This document shows, one piece after another, positions 47,748 to 56,997 of a DNA stretch of 64,000 nt. The first letter of the stretch is position 1. The number at the start of each line of letters is the position of its first letter. Position numbers and translations under genes: made by a program. Below the pieces are notes generated by a model, which saw only the letters and a program-made list of their open reading frames with translations, was not told the DNA's origin and did no database searches. Source of the stretch: an uncultured Eggerthellaceae bacterium (GTDB lineage Bacteria; Actinomycetota; Coriobacteriia; Coriobacteriales; Eggerthellaceae); the NCBI GenBank assembly GCA_934617065.1, contig CAKTTY010000001.1, positions 1 through 64,000 of the forward strand, in the 5' to 3' direction.

Positions 47748-47886
47748 TTTCATATAGACAGCCAAAGCCCTATATTCCCAACCTTCATGGATGGGTTGTG
47801 CTCGTTGGCGGAGTTTGGGTTGGGCTTTTCTGCTTGCGAGAGTACACTGGGCTGAATTGGTTTAGAAGAAAAGGGAAAGGACGACC

Positions 47887-48381
47887 ATGGTAGATCGTGT
47901 GGTAGATCCCGAAAACGATATCCCCGTAGAAGACGTTGATGACGTGCTGAAGGCTGTTATCGTCGCTGTTTTGGACGAAGCTGCCGATAAGATGGAGGAG
48001 GGGAAAGATGTTATTCCCTTCACTGGTCTTGCAGTGAAGGAGAACCTCTTCATCGAGACGCACCCGGGTGACGATGCTGAGGAATGCTTCTTGGCTGCGC
48101 GTAAAGAGGTTCAGGGCGCTCGTGGCGCGACGGCATATGCTTTCTGCTATGACGGCTATGTCGACACCGATGAAGGCCAGAAGGACGCGCTTATCGCTGA
48201 AGGTGGCTTGCCTGGCGAAGAGCAGGGGTACGCATTTGGCTACCTTTACGATGAGGATGGCATTGAGCGAGAGGTTGTCTACATCGGCCCTGCTCCTAAC
48301 TTTATGGAAAACCTCAAACTTGAGCTTGAGGTGGAGGGAACCCTCGATCCTAAAGAGCAGGAAGAAGCAACTGAGGAATAG
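47887..48381 (+). CDS. acidic conserved hypothetical protein
   Basis: A 164-residue, strongly acidic protein I do not recognise. It appears soluble, with no signal peptide or membrane segment. Aromatic/acidic stretches such as ATAYAFCYDGYVDTDEGQ and QGYAFGYLYDEDGIER suggest a compact mixed fold, and the C-terminus is Glu-rich. The ATG follows GGAAAGGACG. It is a single gene between tRNA-Ser and the rpsF operon with its own terminator. Confidence 0.75.
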   Translation: MVDRVVDPENDIPVEDVDDVLKAVIVAVLDEAADKMEEGKDVIPFTGLAVKENLFIETHPGDDAEECFLAARKEVQGARGATAYAFCYDGYVDTDEGQKDALIAEGGLPGEEQGYAFGYLYDEDGIEREVVYIGPAPNFMENLKLELEVEGTLDPKEQEEATEE

Positions 48382-48393
48382 CGAACTCAATCG

Positions 48394-48419
48394 AGGAGTC
48401 GGCAGCACTGCCGGCTCCT
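48394..48419 (+). terminator. terminator after the acidic hypothetical gene
   Basis: AGGAGTCGGCAG pairs with CTGCCGGCTCCT with one G-U pair, followed by TTTTTTGTG. Confidence 0.88.
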
Positions 48420-48615
48420 TTTTTGTGCGCTGAATTCGTTGTTTGAAAAGAAGGTATGACGCCTATGCGGAAACCAGGGCATCGCCCAGCTTTTCCAGGG
48501 TTTTCGCATTGTTTTCGCATTAATTTCAGATAACGGGAATAGGATGGTCTCAGGAAATCCGTAAGGCTAATGTGTGCAAACCGTGAGTTCTCGTAGAGTC
48601 ATTGGTTCTTCACTG

Positions 48616-48676
48616 CCTTGTTTGGTAACCTAACAAGGCTAATTTCCTGCTTCGGGGTAGCCTTTAAACCCGAAGC
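48616..48676 (+). promoter_or_regulatory. structured rpsF leader, candidate S6:S18 autoregulatory site
   Basis: Two hairpins lie in the 5' region of the rpsF operon: CCTTGTT/AACAAGG (48616-48638) and GCTTCGGG/CCCGAAGC (48649-48676), the second followed by CGTAAG. Many bacteria regulate this operon by S6:S18 binding to a leader stem with a CCG element. A CCG spans 48676-48678 directly after the second stem, but I cannot confirm the fold. Confidence 0.4.
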
Positions 48677-48700
48677 CGTAAGTCCAGAGGAGGTGAACTG

Positions 48701-48994
48701 ATGAAGGCTTATGAACTCTTGTATTTTGTAGCTCCGTCTATCGACGAAGAATCTCGTCTCGCTGTTATGAAGCGTATCGAGACCGCCCTCGCAGAAGGTA
48801 ACGGTGTCGTTGATAATGTTGATAACTGGGGTAAGCGCAAGCTCGCTTACGAAATCAACGGTCTGACCGACGGTGATTACACCCTTATCGATTTCCATGC
48901 AGAGCCCAGCAACATTGCTGAACTCGACCGCGTACTCCGCATCTCCGATGCTGTTGTGCGTCACATGATCGTTGCTCGCACCGATCGCGATTAA
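48701..48994 (+). CDS. rpsF: ribosomal protein bS6
   Basis: A 97-residue small-subunit protein that pairs with bS18. The N-terminus YELLYFVAPSIDEESR and segment NWGKRKLAYEING are characteristic. It starts behind AGAGGAGGTG, an almost full ribosome site. First gene of rpsF-ssb-rpsR-rplI. Confidence 0.96.
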   Translation: MKAYELLYFVAPSIDEESRLAVMKRIETALAEGNGVVDNVDNWGKRKLAYEINGLTDGDYTLIDFHAEPSNIAELDRVLRISDAVVRHMIVARTDRD

Positions 48995-49051
48995 TTTTCA
49001 AGGAAATCAAAAGGTGGACGGACTAGTCCACGTTGTGAAAGAGGTATCGAT

Positions 49052-49504
49052 ATGAGTATCAATCGAGTTGTAATCAGCGGAAACCTTACTCGTGATCCCG
49101 ATTTGCGTTCTACTGCAAGCGGTATGCCTGTTCTGGGCTTCGGCGTCGCAGTTAACGATCGCCGCAAGAATCAGCAGACGGGTGAATGGGAAGATTACCC
49201 CAACTTCATTGATTGCACTATGTTTGGTGCTCGCGCACAGAGCGTTTCCCGCTTCCTTTCCAAGGGTAGCAAGGTCGCCATCGAGGGAAAGCTTCGTTGG
49301 AGCCAGTGGGAGCGCGATGGCCAGAAGCGTAGCAAGATCGAAGTCATTGTTGACGAGATCGAGTTCATGACCAGCCGCAACGATGGTGCTCCTCGCGCCG
49401 CGGCTCCCATGGCGGCGCCTATGGCTCAGGCACCAATGGCAGCAGCTCCGATGGCTGCACCGGTTGTAGATGCCTCCGTTTACGACGACGACATTCCGTT
49501 CTAA
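49052..49504 (+). CDS. ssb: single-stranded DNA-binding protein
   Basis: A 150-residue SSB with an OB-fold ([19 protein letters not shown]), an Ala/Pro/Met-rich linker with APMA repeats and the conserved acidic tip DDDIPF that recruits repair and replication partners. It lies in the canonical rpsF-ssb-rpsR position. Confidence 0.96.
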   Translation: MSINRVVISGNLTRDPDLRSTASGMPVLGFGVAVNDRRKNQQTGEWEDYPNFIDCTMFGARAQSVSRFLSKGSKVAIEGKLRWSQWERDGQKRSKIEVIVDEIEFMTSRNDGAPRAAAPMAAPMAQAPMAAAPMAAPVVDASVYDDDIPF

Positions 49505-49523
49505 TCATTCGAAAGAGGTTAAC

Positions 49524-49784
49524 ATGTCTGACTACACCAAGCAGCCTCGTCGAAAGTATTGCCAGTTCTGCAAGGATCATGCGGAATACGTCGACTACAA
49601 AGACACTCAGATGCTGCGCAAGTATGTTACTGACCGTGGGAAGATCAAGCCCCGCCGTGTTACGGGCGCTTGCACCCAGCACCAGCGCGATATCGCCAAT
49701 GCTGTTAAGCGCGCACGCGAAATGGCTCTCATGCCCTACGCTGTGCCTGCTGTAAGCGGCCGCGGCGATCGCCGTAATCGCTAA
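49524..49784 (+). CDS. rpsR: ribosomal protein bS18
   Basis: An 86-residue basic protein with KYCQFCKDH and a [23 protein letters not shown] end. A zinc-type Cys pair (CQFC plus a later Cys) suggests the zinc-binding (C+) form. The ATG at 49524 follows GAAAGAGG; the upstream frame overlaps ssb and is not used. Confidence 0.95.
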   Translation: MSDYTKQPRRKYCQFCKDHAEYVDYKDTQMLRKYVTDRGKIKPRRVTGACTQHQRDIANAVKRAREMALMPYAVPAVSGRGDRRNR

Positions 49785-49796
49785 GAGGAGGATGAA

Positions 49797-50321
49797 ATGA
49801 AAGTTATCCTTCTTACCGAAGTTAAGAACAAGGGCGGCGAAGGCGACGTTGTAGACGTAGCTCCCGGCTTTGCTAACAACTACCTGCTTCCCCAGGGTAT
49901 GGCCGTTCTGGCAACCAAGGGCAATCTGAAGCAGCTCGAGCAGCGCAAGCACAACATTGCTGCTCGCGAAGAGAACCGCATTGCTGATGCTAACAAGATG
50001 AAGGCTCAGCTCGAGGCTCTTACCGTTAAGGTTGAGGTTCGTGTAGGCGAAGAGGGCGTTCTCTTTGGCTCCGTAACCGCTCAGATGGTAGCTGACGCTG
50101 TTAAGGCTCAGGCTGACCTCGACATCGACCGTCGTCGCGTTGAGATCAAGAATGCCATCAAGTCCGCTGGTGAGCACACTGTTGTTGTGTCTCTCTATCG
50201 CGACATCAAGGCTAACCTCGTTCTGCTCGTAGGCGACGAGGCAACCTTCGCTGCTCCTGCTGAGGAAGCTGCTGAAGAAGCAGTAGAGGCAGAAGAGGCA
50301 ACTGAAGAAGCTGCCGAGTAG
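49797..50321 (+). CDS. rplI: ribosomal protein bL9
   Basis: A 174-residue large-subunit protein. The N-terminal domain MKVILLTEVKNKGGEGDVVDV and the long central helix are standard. A ~22-residue acidic tail rich in Glu and Ala extends beyond the usual end. It is the last gene of the operon and is followed by a terminator. Confidence 0.95.
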   Translation: MKVILLTEVKNKGGEGDVVDVAPGFANNYLLPQGMAVLATKGNLKQLEQRKHNIAAREENRIADANKMKAQLEALTVKVEVRVGEEGVLFGSVTAQMVADAVKAQADLDIDRRRVEIKNAIKSAGEHTVVVSLYRDIKANLVLLVGDEATFAAPAEEAAEEAVEAEEATEEAAE

Positions 50322-50339
50322 TTTCTTATCTGCTTTTTT

Positions 50340-50367
50340 GAAAGGCCACCCATTTGGGTGGCCTTTC
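50340..50367 (+). terminator. rplI terminator
   Basis: GAAAGGCCACCC pairs with GGGTGGCCTTTC, followed by TTTTTTTTG. Confidence 0.92.
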
Positions 50368-50538
50368 TTTTTTTGTTGAGAACAATAACGATCCGCGTAC
50401 TTCGGCTGATCGGGGTTTAGCTTCAATCCTTACCGATCGCGACATCGATAGCCACGACTTGGACTTCCCCAACTTGGACTCCTGCAAAACTTGTCCGCCA
50501 CTGTACTAATTACCGAGTTGAGTGGAGCCAGATTGCGG

Positions 50539-50566
50539 CCCTGTCGAGGACACTTCCTCGACAGGG
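50539..50566 (+). promoter_or_regulatory. 11-bp inverted repeat upstream of dnaB
   Basis: CCCTGTCGAGG and CCTCGACAGGG flank a short loop, followed by TCTTACTATTT. It lies in the 345-bp gap between rplI and dnaB. It could be a weak terminator or an operator. A TTGACC at 50595 with TATTAT at 50622 is a poor, over-spaced promoter candidate. Confidence 0.4.
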
Positions 50567-50666
50567 TCTTACTATTTGGTGTTGTTGCCGAGTCTTGACC
50601 GAGCCCCGGCAACAAAGCGGGTATTATGAGGGTGCTAGCCATCGAAACACCAAGGAGCAAACCCTC

Positions 50667-52034
50667 ATGCCTGAAAACAATCAGCCAGCTTCTGAAGCGC
50701 GCAAGTCTTTGCCTCAGAACATTGAGGCTGAGCAAACGGTTTTAGCGGCATGTCTTTTGTCGACGGGCGTGTTCGAGGAAGTGTCCTTGAAGCTGAAGCC
50801 CGAAAGCTTCTTCCGTCCAGCTCACAAGATGATCTTCGAGGCAATGCGCGAAATGAACGCGCGTTCCATCCCGATCGATGTGATTTCCGTTTCCGACAAC
50901 TTGAAGGCAGCGGGTCAGTTGGAGGCAGTTGGTGGTCAGCAGTATCTGCTGGAACTCGCCGACAACACGTTTGCGTTCACCAGCTGGCAGCATCATGCCG
51001 AAATCGTGAGCCGCGACGCCATTCGCCGCGAACTCCTTATGAGTGCGGCTCAAATCACATCGCTTGCCTACGATTCCCCTGCCGATCCGAAGGAACTTAT
51101 TTCTCAGTCGGAAGCGGCATTGTTCGGCGTTACCGAGCAAACGGTAAATTCCAGCTTTAAGGGCATTCAGGAATTGCTGGTAGAAGCGAATGAGGAAATT
51201 GCCGAAATGGGCAACCGCGAAGGCATGCTCCAAGGCGTGCCCACCGGCTTCATCGATGTGGATAAGCTTTTTTGCGGCTTGCGCCCGGGCAACCTTATTA
51301 TCCTGGCTGCTCGCCCTGCTGTTGGTAAAACGTCGTTCGCTATGAACCTTGCAGCCAATGCCGCTAAGTCCGGCGCGCCTGTGGCGTTTTTCAGCTTGGA
51401 AATGAGCTCCAACGAAATCACGCAGAGGCTTTTGGCGGCGGAAGCGGGCCTTGCGCTTTCGCGCATGCGCAATGGTCAGCTCACCGAAGGGGACTGGAGC
51501 CAGCTTATCCAGGCTTCCAGCGACCTTTCCAACTGCGAGCTGTATGTTGACGACTCGGCTGGTCTTTCCATCGTCGAGCTGCGCACCAAGGCGCGTCGCA
51601 TGATGCGCAACAAGAAGAATGGCCTGATCATCGTTGACTACCTGCAGCTTATGCAGCCGGTAATCCCTCATCCCAACAACCGCGCCGTCGAGGTTGCTGA
51701 AATCTCACGTGGCCTGAAAGTTTTGGCAAAGGAACTCGAAGTGCCCATCATTTCGCTTTCGCAGCTTTCCCGTGGCGTTGAGTCGCGTACCGATAAGCGC
51801 CCGATGCTTTCAGACCTTCGTGAATCGGGCTCCATCGAACAGGACGCCGACATCGTTATGTTCATCGACCGAAGCACTACGGAAGCCGAGGCTGAATCGG
51901 ACAGTCGCCCCGACTGGGGCATGGCGGAGCTCATCGTGGCGAAGAATCGTAGCGGCCCGACGCGCGACATCCCGCTCACGTTCATTCCCGAATTCACCAA
52001 GTTCACCAATCACTTCGACGATTCGCGTTACTAG
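50667..52034 (+). CDS. dnaB: replicative DNA helicase DnaB
   Basis: A 455-residue hexameric helicase. The N-terminal domain starts SLPQNIEAEQTVLAACL. Walker A is AARPAVGKTSFAMN, and the later motifs IIVDYLQLM and SQLSRGVESR...DKRPMLSDLRESGSIEQDADIVMF are all conserved. No intein interrupts it. The ATG at 50667 follows CCAAGGAGC; the upstream frame is not supported. Confidence 0.96.
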   Translation: MPENNQPASEARKSLPQNIEAEQTVLAACLLSTGVFEEVSLKLKPESFFRPAHKMIFEAMREMNARSIPIDVISVSDNLKAAGQLEAVGGQQYLLELADNTFAFTSWQHHAEIVSRDAIRRELLMSAAQITSLAYDSPADPKELISQSEAALFGVTEQTVNSSFKGIQELLVEANEEIAEMGNREGMLQGVPTGFIDVDKLFCGLRPGNLIILAARPAVGKTSFAMNLAANAAKSGAPVAFFSLEMSSNEITQRLLAAEAGLALSRMRNGQLTEGDWSQLIQASSDLSNCELYVDDSAGLSIVELRTKARRMMRNKKNGLIIVDYLQLMQPVIPHPNNRAVEVAEISRGLKVLAKELEVPIISLSQLSRGVESRTDKRPMLSDLRESGSIEQDADIVMFIDRSTTEAEAESDSRPDWGMAELIVAKNRSGPTRDIPLTFIPEFTKFTNHFDDSRY

Positions 52035-52055
52035 TCTTACGAGAGGCAGGCTGGA

Positions 52056-53312
52056 TTGAGCACGATTACGTTCATACATGCAGCCGACTTGCATTTGGGG
52101 GCACCGTTTAAGGGGCTCCGCGCAAGCTCTCCCCTATGGGCTGACGTGCTGCTGAAGGCCATTCCGGATGCGTATCGGCGCATTATTGACACTGCGATAG
52201 AAAAGCAGGTTGATTTTGTGGTGGTTGCGGGCGATATCTTCGACGATTCGCGCCCTTCGTATGCTGATTTTTCGCTGTTTGTATCGGGTTTGGAAAGGCT
52301 CAACGATGCGGGCATCCCCGTGTACTTCGTAACGGGCAATCATGATCCTTTTACGTCGTGGGATAACGGCTTTTCCTCTTTGCCGGAAAACGCTCATCTG
52401 CTGGGCGCGGGCAAGCCCAGTTTTGCGTTGTATGAACGTGGGGGTGAGCCCCTTGCGTTGATTGGCGGACGCGGATACTTCAGTCAGTCTTGGCCTGCCG
52501 GCGTTGATATTTCTGAAGGGGTTTCACGTGAAACTGCCCAACGTGAACTCGGCGTTCAGGCGCCTTTTATGGTTGGCATACTGCATACGGGCCTTGATAT
52601 CGATCCCACACGCTCGCCAGTGCAACCCAAAACCCTGCTTTCGCGAGATGTTGATTATTGGGCGTGCGGCCATGTTCATCAGCCGCGCCTGCTGCCCGCT
52701 CATCAAGATCCGCGCATCGTCTTTTCTGGGTGCCCCCAGGGCAGGAGCGTGGTGGAAACCGGCCCTCATGGGGTGTATCAAGTTACGCTTTCGCAGGGAT
52801 CCCCCGTTCAGGCGGACTTCCTTCCCATGGCGCAGGTTGAATGGTGCCGCTTAGAGGTGGATGTGTCTGAATGCCCAACGGTTGCCGATGTTCAAGAGCG
52901 CATTGTTTCTGCGCAGTTTGCCGCCAATGCCGATGCGTGCTGCCAGCGCATGATATTCCGCGTGATCCTTATCGGCAAGACGAGCCTCCATTCGCGCCTT
53001 GACGCTCATGTACTTGATGATCTTCGTCAGGCGGTGAACGACTCGTATCCGTTTTTCTTTATCGACGATATCCAAGGCCGAACTTCGGCGCCTTTCGACA
53101 AAGAGGCTCTTCGTGCCGAAGGGTTGTTCCCCGCAGCATACCTTGGTGCGCTCGATGAGTATCGCAAAGGCGATGCGGCGGCGCTTCAGGGTATGGAAGA
53201 CGAATTCTGCAGCCGCGACCTTCCGTTGCCCAAAACGCTTGGTCGCGTGATGCCCTCCTTGTGCGATGAAGCCGAAACGCTTGTGCTTGATTTGTTGGGG
53301 CGTGAGGCTTAA
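52056..53312 (+). CDS. YhaO/SbcD-like DNA repair metallophosphoesterase
   Basis: A 418-residue calcineurin-type nuclease. Metal motifs are HAADLHLGAPF, VVAGDIFDDS, VTGNHDP and CGHVHQP, as in SbcD/Mre11. It lies one gene before an SMC-like ATPase, as in the YhaO-YhaN pair of Bacillus, so the two probably form one complex on DNA ends. It starts at a TTG (52056) with GAGAGGCAGG upstream. A parS-like sequence sits inside. Confidence 0.88.
   Translation: MSTITFIHAADLHLGAPFKGLRASSPLWADVLLKAIPDAYRRIIDTAIEKQVDFVVVAGDIFDDSRPSYADFSLFVSGLERLNDAGIPVYFVTGNHDPFTSWDNGFSSLPENAHLLGAGKPSFALYERGGEPLALIGGRGYFSQSWPAGVDISEGVSRETAQRELGVQAPFMVGILHTGLDIDPTRSPVQPKTLLSRDVDYWACGHVHQPRLLPAHQDPRIVFSGCPQGRSVVETGPHGVYQVTLSQGSPVQADFLPMAQVEWCRLEVDVSECPTVADVQERIVSAQFAANADACCQRMIFRVILIGKTSLHSRLDAHVLDDLRQAVNDSYPFFFIDDIQGRTSAPFDKEALRAEGLFPAAYLGALDEYRKGDAAALQGMEDEFCSRDLPLPKTLGRVMPSLCDEAETLVLDLLGREA
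52520..52535. other. parS-like site (two mismatches, inside CDS)
   Basis: GGTTTCACGTGAAACT keeps the 14-bp core with changes at both end bases. It is read as Val-Ser-Arg-Glu-Thr in the nuclease gene. It is the rightmost site in the window. Confidence 0.7.
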
Positions 53313-55522
53313 TGGGTAAAAAGAAAAATACCAGTGCCGAGACGCGCATCAGCCCCTTGTTTCTTGAGCATGTGAAGATGTCGAGTTTCGGGAAGTTCTC
53401 GAACACCATCGTGGGCCCGTTTTCTCCTGGTCTGAATGTGGTGTACGGCCCCAACGAAGCTGGCAAAACCACGCTCAATGAATTGGTAAAGGGCGTTTTG
53501 TTCGGTTGGCCGAGTTCTAGAGGTCAGGGTAATCCGTATCGTCCCGAATCGGCGGAACGTGTGGGAAGCCTCTTCTTCCGCGACAGCTTGACGGGCGAAG
53601 TGTCCGAGGTCAAGCGTGCCAAGAACAGCGAAGGGATAACCGTTCCCGCAGGATTGCTTGCCGATATCGACCAGGAAACCTACAACACTATTTTCGCGTT
53701 AACGAGCGATGAGCTTTTGCGCCTTGATCGCCATAACGAAGTAACGGCTCATTTGCTTACCGCTGGTTCCGGTACGGGGGCTTCCCCCGCTCATGCGCTT
53801 GATGAAGTGAATGAGCGCATTAAACAGGAGCTTTCCCGTTCTGCCAAGAACCCGAATTCGGTGCCTAACCTAACGGAAGAGCGACTTCGTCTGCGCGAGT
53901 TGGTCCATCAGGGCCGCGAAGAGGCTGATGCACTGCGTGCGCAGGAGAAGACGCTTGCCTCATGGGGTCCGCGGAGAGACCTGCTTGCACAAACGCAGCA
54001 GCAGCTTAATGCGGAAATCGAAGGGCTGAAAACGCTCCGCGCTCGTGTGGAGGAAATCGATCATTCCATCGAAGAATCGCGCGCATCGCTCCATGAGGCG
54101 CTGCGCTTGGAAGATGAAGCTTCCAAGCATGAGGGGGAGCCGCCGCTCGAGCTTGCCGAGCTGGTTGGCTTGAGCAGGGAAGATCAGTATCGACTTGCGG
54201 ACAGCCTCGATGATTTTGAGCGCCGTCGCGCGAAACTGGAGCATTCTTTGGATGCCGCACGTATGGATGCTGTTCGCTCTCAGTCCGATTACGAAGTCTT
54301 CGCCGAACGGGCTAAGGCCGCTGATAGCAAGAATCAGTTTGCTTCGCAGCGCAAAGTGAAGCTCGGATTGGCTTTGGCGTTAACGCTGCTTATGGCGTTC
54401 GGCGGTTCTTTCGTTTTGTACAGCGCCCCCGATCATGGTGGTGTCTCTTACCTGATTGCTGGAGTGGCATTGGTTGCATTTGCCCTGGTAATAGGTGCGG
54501 CGGGTATTTCGATGGCGTTGAAGCCGATTCCTGGAGAAGACGAGCTTGACGAAGAGCTGAAGAAGCGCAATTGGGTGGTTCAGCAGGACAAGAAAACGGT
54601 GGAAGCTTGCGAACGGTCTCTCCGTGATTTCGATGCCCAGGTTGTGAGCTTCTTAGAGGCGAACGGATTGAAAGCCGCTGCTGGTTCTCTTCGCCGTGCT
54701 CGCCGATTGCTGGACCAGCTTGATGATTACCGCACCTCATGCGCAACGGAGAGCCTGAACCATCAGGCGCGTTCCCTTCAGTGTGCAAGCCTTCGCAAGG
54801 AATTAGCCGAATGTAAGAATCAACGTGTGGGACTGTGCCGCAAGGCAGGCTTCGACGATGGCGCATCGGTAGAGGTGATATCCCAAGCGATTGAGCGTAA
54901 AGAGCGGGACCGTGCTAAGACGGCGGCTACGGCTGCCGAAACCGATCGTCAGTATGGGGAGCTGTCGGAACGTTTGGCTGCTGCTCGCAGCTCAACCGAT
55001 TTCGACGAGGCAAAGTTCAAATGCGAAGAGGTGGAGGCGCGCCTGCGGGAAACGTACCGTAGGCTCTCGGTTCTGTTCATTGCCAAACGGTCCCTCGAGG
55101 CGGCAATTGCCGAATGGGAGCGCAAAAGCCAACCTGAGGTATACCGCACCGCTTCGCGCTTGCTCTCGCAGATGACCGATGGCGCCTGGCAGCAGGTGCG
55201 CATGAATGCCCAAGGCGAACTGGAGGTGATTGACGCGGTTAAAACCGTGCGCCCGCCCCATCTTCTTTCGCTGGGTACGCGTCAGCAGTTGTATTTGAGT
55301 CTGCGCATTGCCCTTCTTCTTTCTGCTGCCAATGTTGGTCGCGGGCTTCCTGTGCTGTGCGACGACATATTGGTCAATTTCGATGACGAGCGCCGCGCGC
55401 AAGCTGCCCGCGCTTTGGCAGAATTGGCGCAGTATCGGCAAGTAATTTTGTTTACATGCCATTCAGACGTTGCAGCCTTGATGGGAACTGTTGATCCGCG
55501 AAGCAAATTGATTCAACTGTAG
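53312..55522 (+). CDS. YhaN-like SMC-type ATPase with central membrane hairpin
   Basis: A 736-residue ABC/SMC ATPase. Walker A is YGPNEAGKTTLNEL at about residues 48-61; the C-terminal half has the signature region LSLGTRQQLYLSLRIALL and Walker B PVLCDDILVNFDDERR. Coiled coils flank a central pair of hydrophobic helices (about 350-372 and 380-402), a feature of YhaN rather than SbcC. It overlaps the stop of the preceding nuclease by one base (TAATG), so the two are translationally coupled. A membrane-tethered DNA-end processing role is inferred. Confidence 0.87.
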   Translation: MGKKKNTSAETRISPLFLEHVKMSSFGKFSNTIVGPFSPGLNVVYGPNEAGKTTLNELVKGVLFGWPSSRGQGNPYRPESAERVGSLFFRDSLTGEVSEVKRAKNSEGITVPAGLLADIDQETYNTIFALTSDELLRLDRHNEVTAHLLTAGSGTGASPAHALDEVNERIKQELSRSAKNPNSVPNLTEERLRLRELVHQGREEADALRAQEKTLASWGPRRDLLAQTQQQLNAEIEGLKTLRARVEEIDHSIEESRASLHEALRLEDEASKHEGEPPLELAELVGLSREDQYRLADSLDDFERRRAKLEHSLDAARMDAVRSQSDYEVFAERAKAADSKNQFASQRKVKLGLALALTLLMAFGGSFVLYSAPDHGGVSYLIAGVALVAFALVIGAAGISMALKPIPGEDELDEELKKRNWVVQQDKKTVEACERSLRDFDAQVVSFLEANGLKAAAGSLRRARRLLDQLDDYRTSCATESLNHQARSLQCASLRKELAECKNQRVGLCRKAGFDDGASVEVISQAIERKERDRAKTAATAAETDRQYGELSERLAAARSSTDFDEAKFKCEEVEARLRETYRRLSVLFIAKRSLEAAIAEWERKSQPEVYRTASRLLSQMTDGAWQQVRMNAQGELEVIDAVKTVRPPHLLSLGTRQQLYLSLRIALLLSAANVGRGLPVLCDDILVNFDDERRAQAARALAELAQYRQVILFTCHSDVAALMGTVDPRSKLIQL

Positions 55523-55603
55523 TATGATTTTGGTTGCTAGGGCTTGTTGCGCGTTTTGGTGCGTAGCACCTGGCTAATTATTAAAACATCGAAAGGACCT
55601 TTC

Positions 55604-56899
55604 ATGCCAAGCACGGTTCTCCTTGGCGCTCAGTGGGGCGACGAGGGCAAAGGCAAGATCACTGACCTTATTGCGAGCGACTACGATTACGTTGTTCGTT
55701 ATCAGGGCGGAAACAACGCAGGCCACACGGTTATCCACGGCGATACCAAGCTGGCGCTTCACCTGATTCCTTCCGGCGTTATGTACGATCACATCACGCC
55801 TGTTATCGGCAACGGTTGCGTTATCGACCCGAAGGTTCTCGTTGAAGAGATGAACATGCTGCAGGGCGAAGGTTTCTCCTGCGATCGCCTGCGCATTTCC
55901 TGCGACGCTCACATCATCATGCCGTATCACATCGATCTCGATGGTGCATCTGAACGTCATCTGGGCAAGCACAAGATTGGCACCACCAAGCGTGGTATCG
56001 GCCCTGCTTACGAAGATAAAATTTCTCGTTGCGGCATTCGCGTTCAGGATCTGCTCGATGAAAAGATCTTCCGCGAAAAGGTTGAAGCGGCCCTGTTCTT
56101 GAAGAACCAGGTTCTTACCAAGATCTACGATCTTGAGCCCTACACGGTTGATCAGATTTGCGAGATGTACCTCCCCTACGCCGACGTAATGCGCGAGCAT
56201 ATGGCCGAAACCACGCAGCTGTTGAATGCGGAGCTCCGTGCAGGCAAGAACGTGCTGTTCGAAGGCGCTCAGGGCACCATGCTCGACGTTGACCACGGTA
56301 CTTACCCGTTCGTAACCTCTTCTTCTTGCTGCGCTGGCGGTGCACCCACCGGTTCTGGCGTGGGCCCGAAGGCGATCGGCAAGGTTTTGGGTATCGCTAA
56401 GGCTTACATCACGCGTGTTGGCTCTGGTCCGTTCCCCACGGAGCTTCACGACGAAACCGGCGAACTTCTGTGCAAGACGGGCGGCGAATACGGTGTAACC
56501 ACCGGTCGTAAGCGCCGTTGCGGTTGGTTCGACGCGGTTCAGGCTCGCTATGCGGTAGAAGTTAACTCCATGACCGACATGGCTCTTACCAAGCTCGACG
56601 TTCTTTCCTGCGTTCCCCGCATCAAGGTTTGCGTTGCTTATGAGGCAGACGGTCAGCGTTACGACTACTTCCCCATGCAGCATTCGGTTATCTATCCGAA
56701 GAACGTAACTCCTATCTACGAAGAGCTTCCTGGTTGGGAGGGTGTCGATATCTCCGATTGCAAGAAGTTCGAAGACCTGCCCGCAAACGCGCAGAGCTAC
56801 GTTAAGTACCTTGAAGAGGTTTCTGGCGTAAAGGCGTCCATCATCGCTGTTGGTCCCGATCGCAACCAGACTATCTTCAATGGCTGGGAGAGCCGCTAA
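55604..56899 (+). CDS. purA: adenylosuccinate synthetase
   Basis: A 431-residue GTP-dependent enzyme converting IMP and aspartate to adenylosuccinate. The GTP loop [14 protein letters not shown] is at the N-terminus and NNAGHT follows. The IMP-binding lysine segment and the C-terminal region GPDRNQTI are conserved. The ATG at 55604 follows GAAAGGACC. It is followed by purD, another purine gene, after a terminator. Confidence 0.97.
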   Translation: MPSTVLLGAQWGDEGKGKITDLIASDYDYVVRYQGGNNAGHTVIHGDTKLALHLIPSGVMYDHITPVIGNGCVIDPKVLVEEMNMLQGEGFSCDRLRISCDAHIIMPYHIDLDGASERHLGKHKIGTTKRGIGPAYEDKISRCGIRVQDLLDEKIFREKVEAALFLKNQVLTKIYDLEPYTVDQICEMYLPYADVMREHMAETTQLLNAELRAGKNVLFEGAQGTMLDVDHGTYPFVTSSSCCAGGAPTGSGVGPKAIGKVLGIAKAYITRVGSGPFPTELHDETGELLCKTGGEYGVTTGRKRRCGWFDAVQARYAVEVNSMTDMALTKLDVLSCVPRIKVCVAYEADGQRYDYFPMQHSVIYPKNVTPIYEELPGWEGVDISDCKKFEDLPANAQSYVKYLEEVSGVKASIIAVGPDRNQTIFNGWESR

Positions 56900-56933
56900 C
56901 AATATGGGCCTCACCCGGTAAAGCAAAACAAGC

Positions 56934-56971
56934 AAAGCACCTTCGCGGAATAACCTGCGGGGGTGCTTTTT
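56934..56971 (+). terminator. purA terminator
   Basis: AAAGCACC pairs with GGTGCTTT, with further pairing inside, followed by TTGG. Confidence 0.78.
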
Positions 56972-56997
56972 GGCATCAAACAAGAAAGGTTTGAACC

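Noticed and set aside
55574-56983. A 469-residue minus-strand ORF
   Set aside because: It is the antisense shadow of purA, which has all its motifs on the plus strand.
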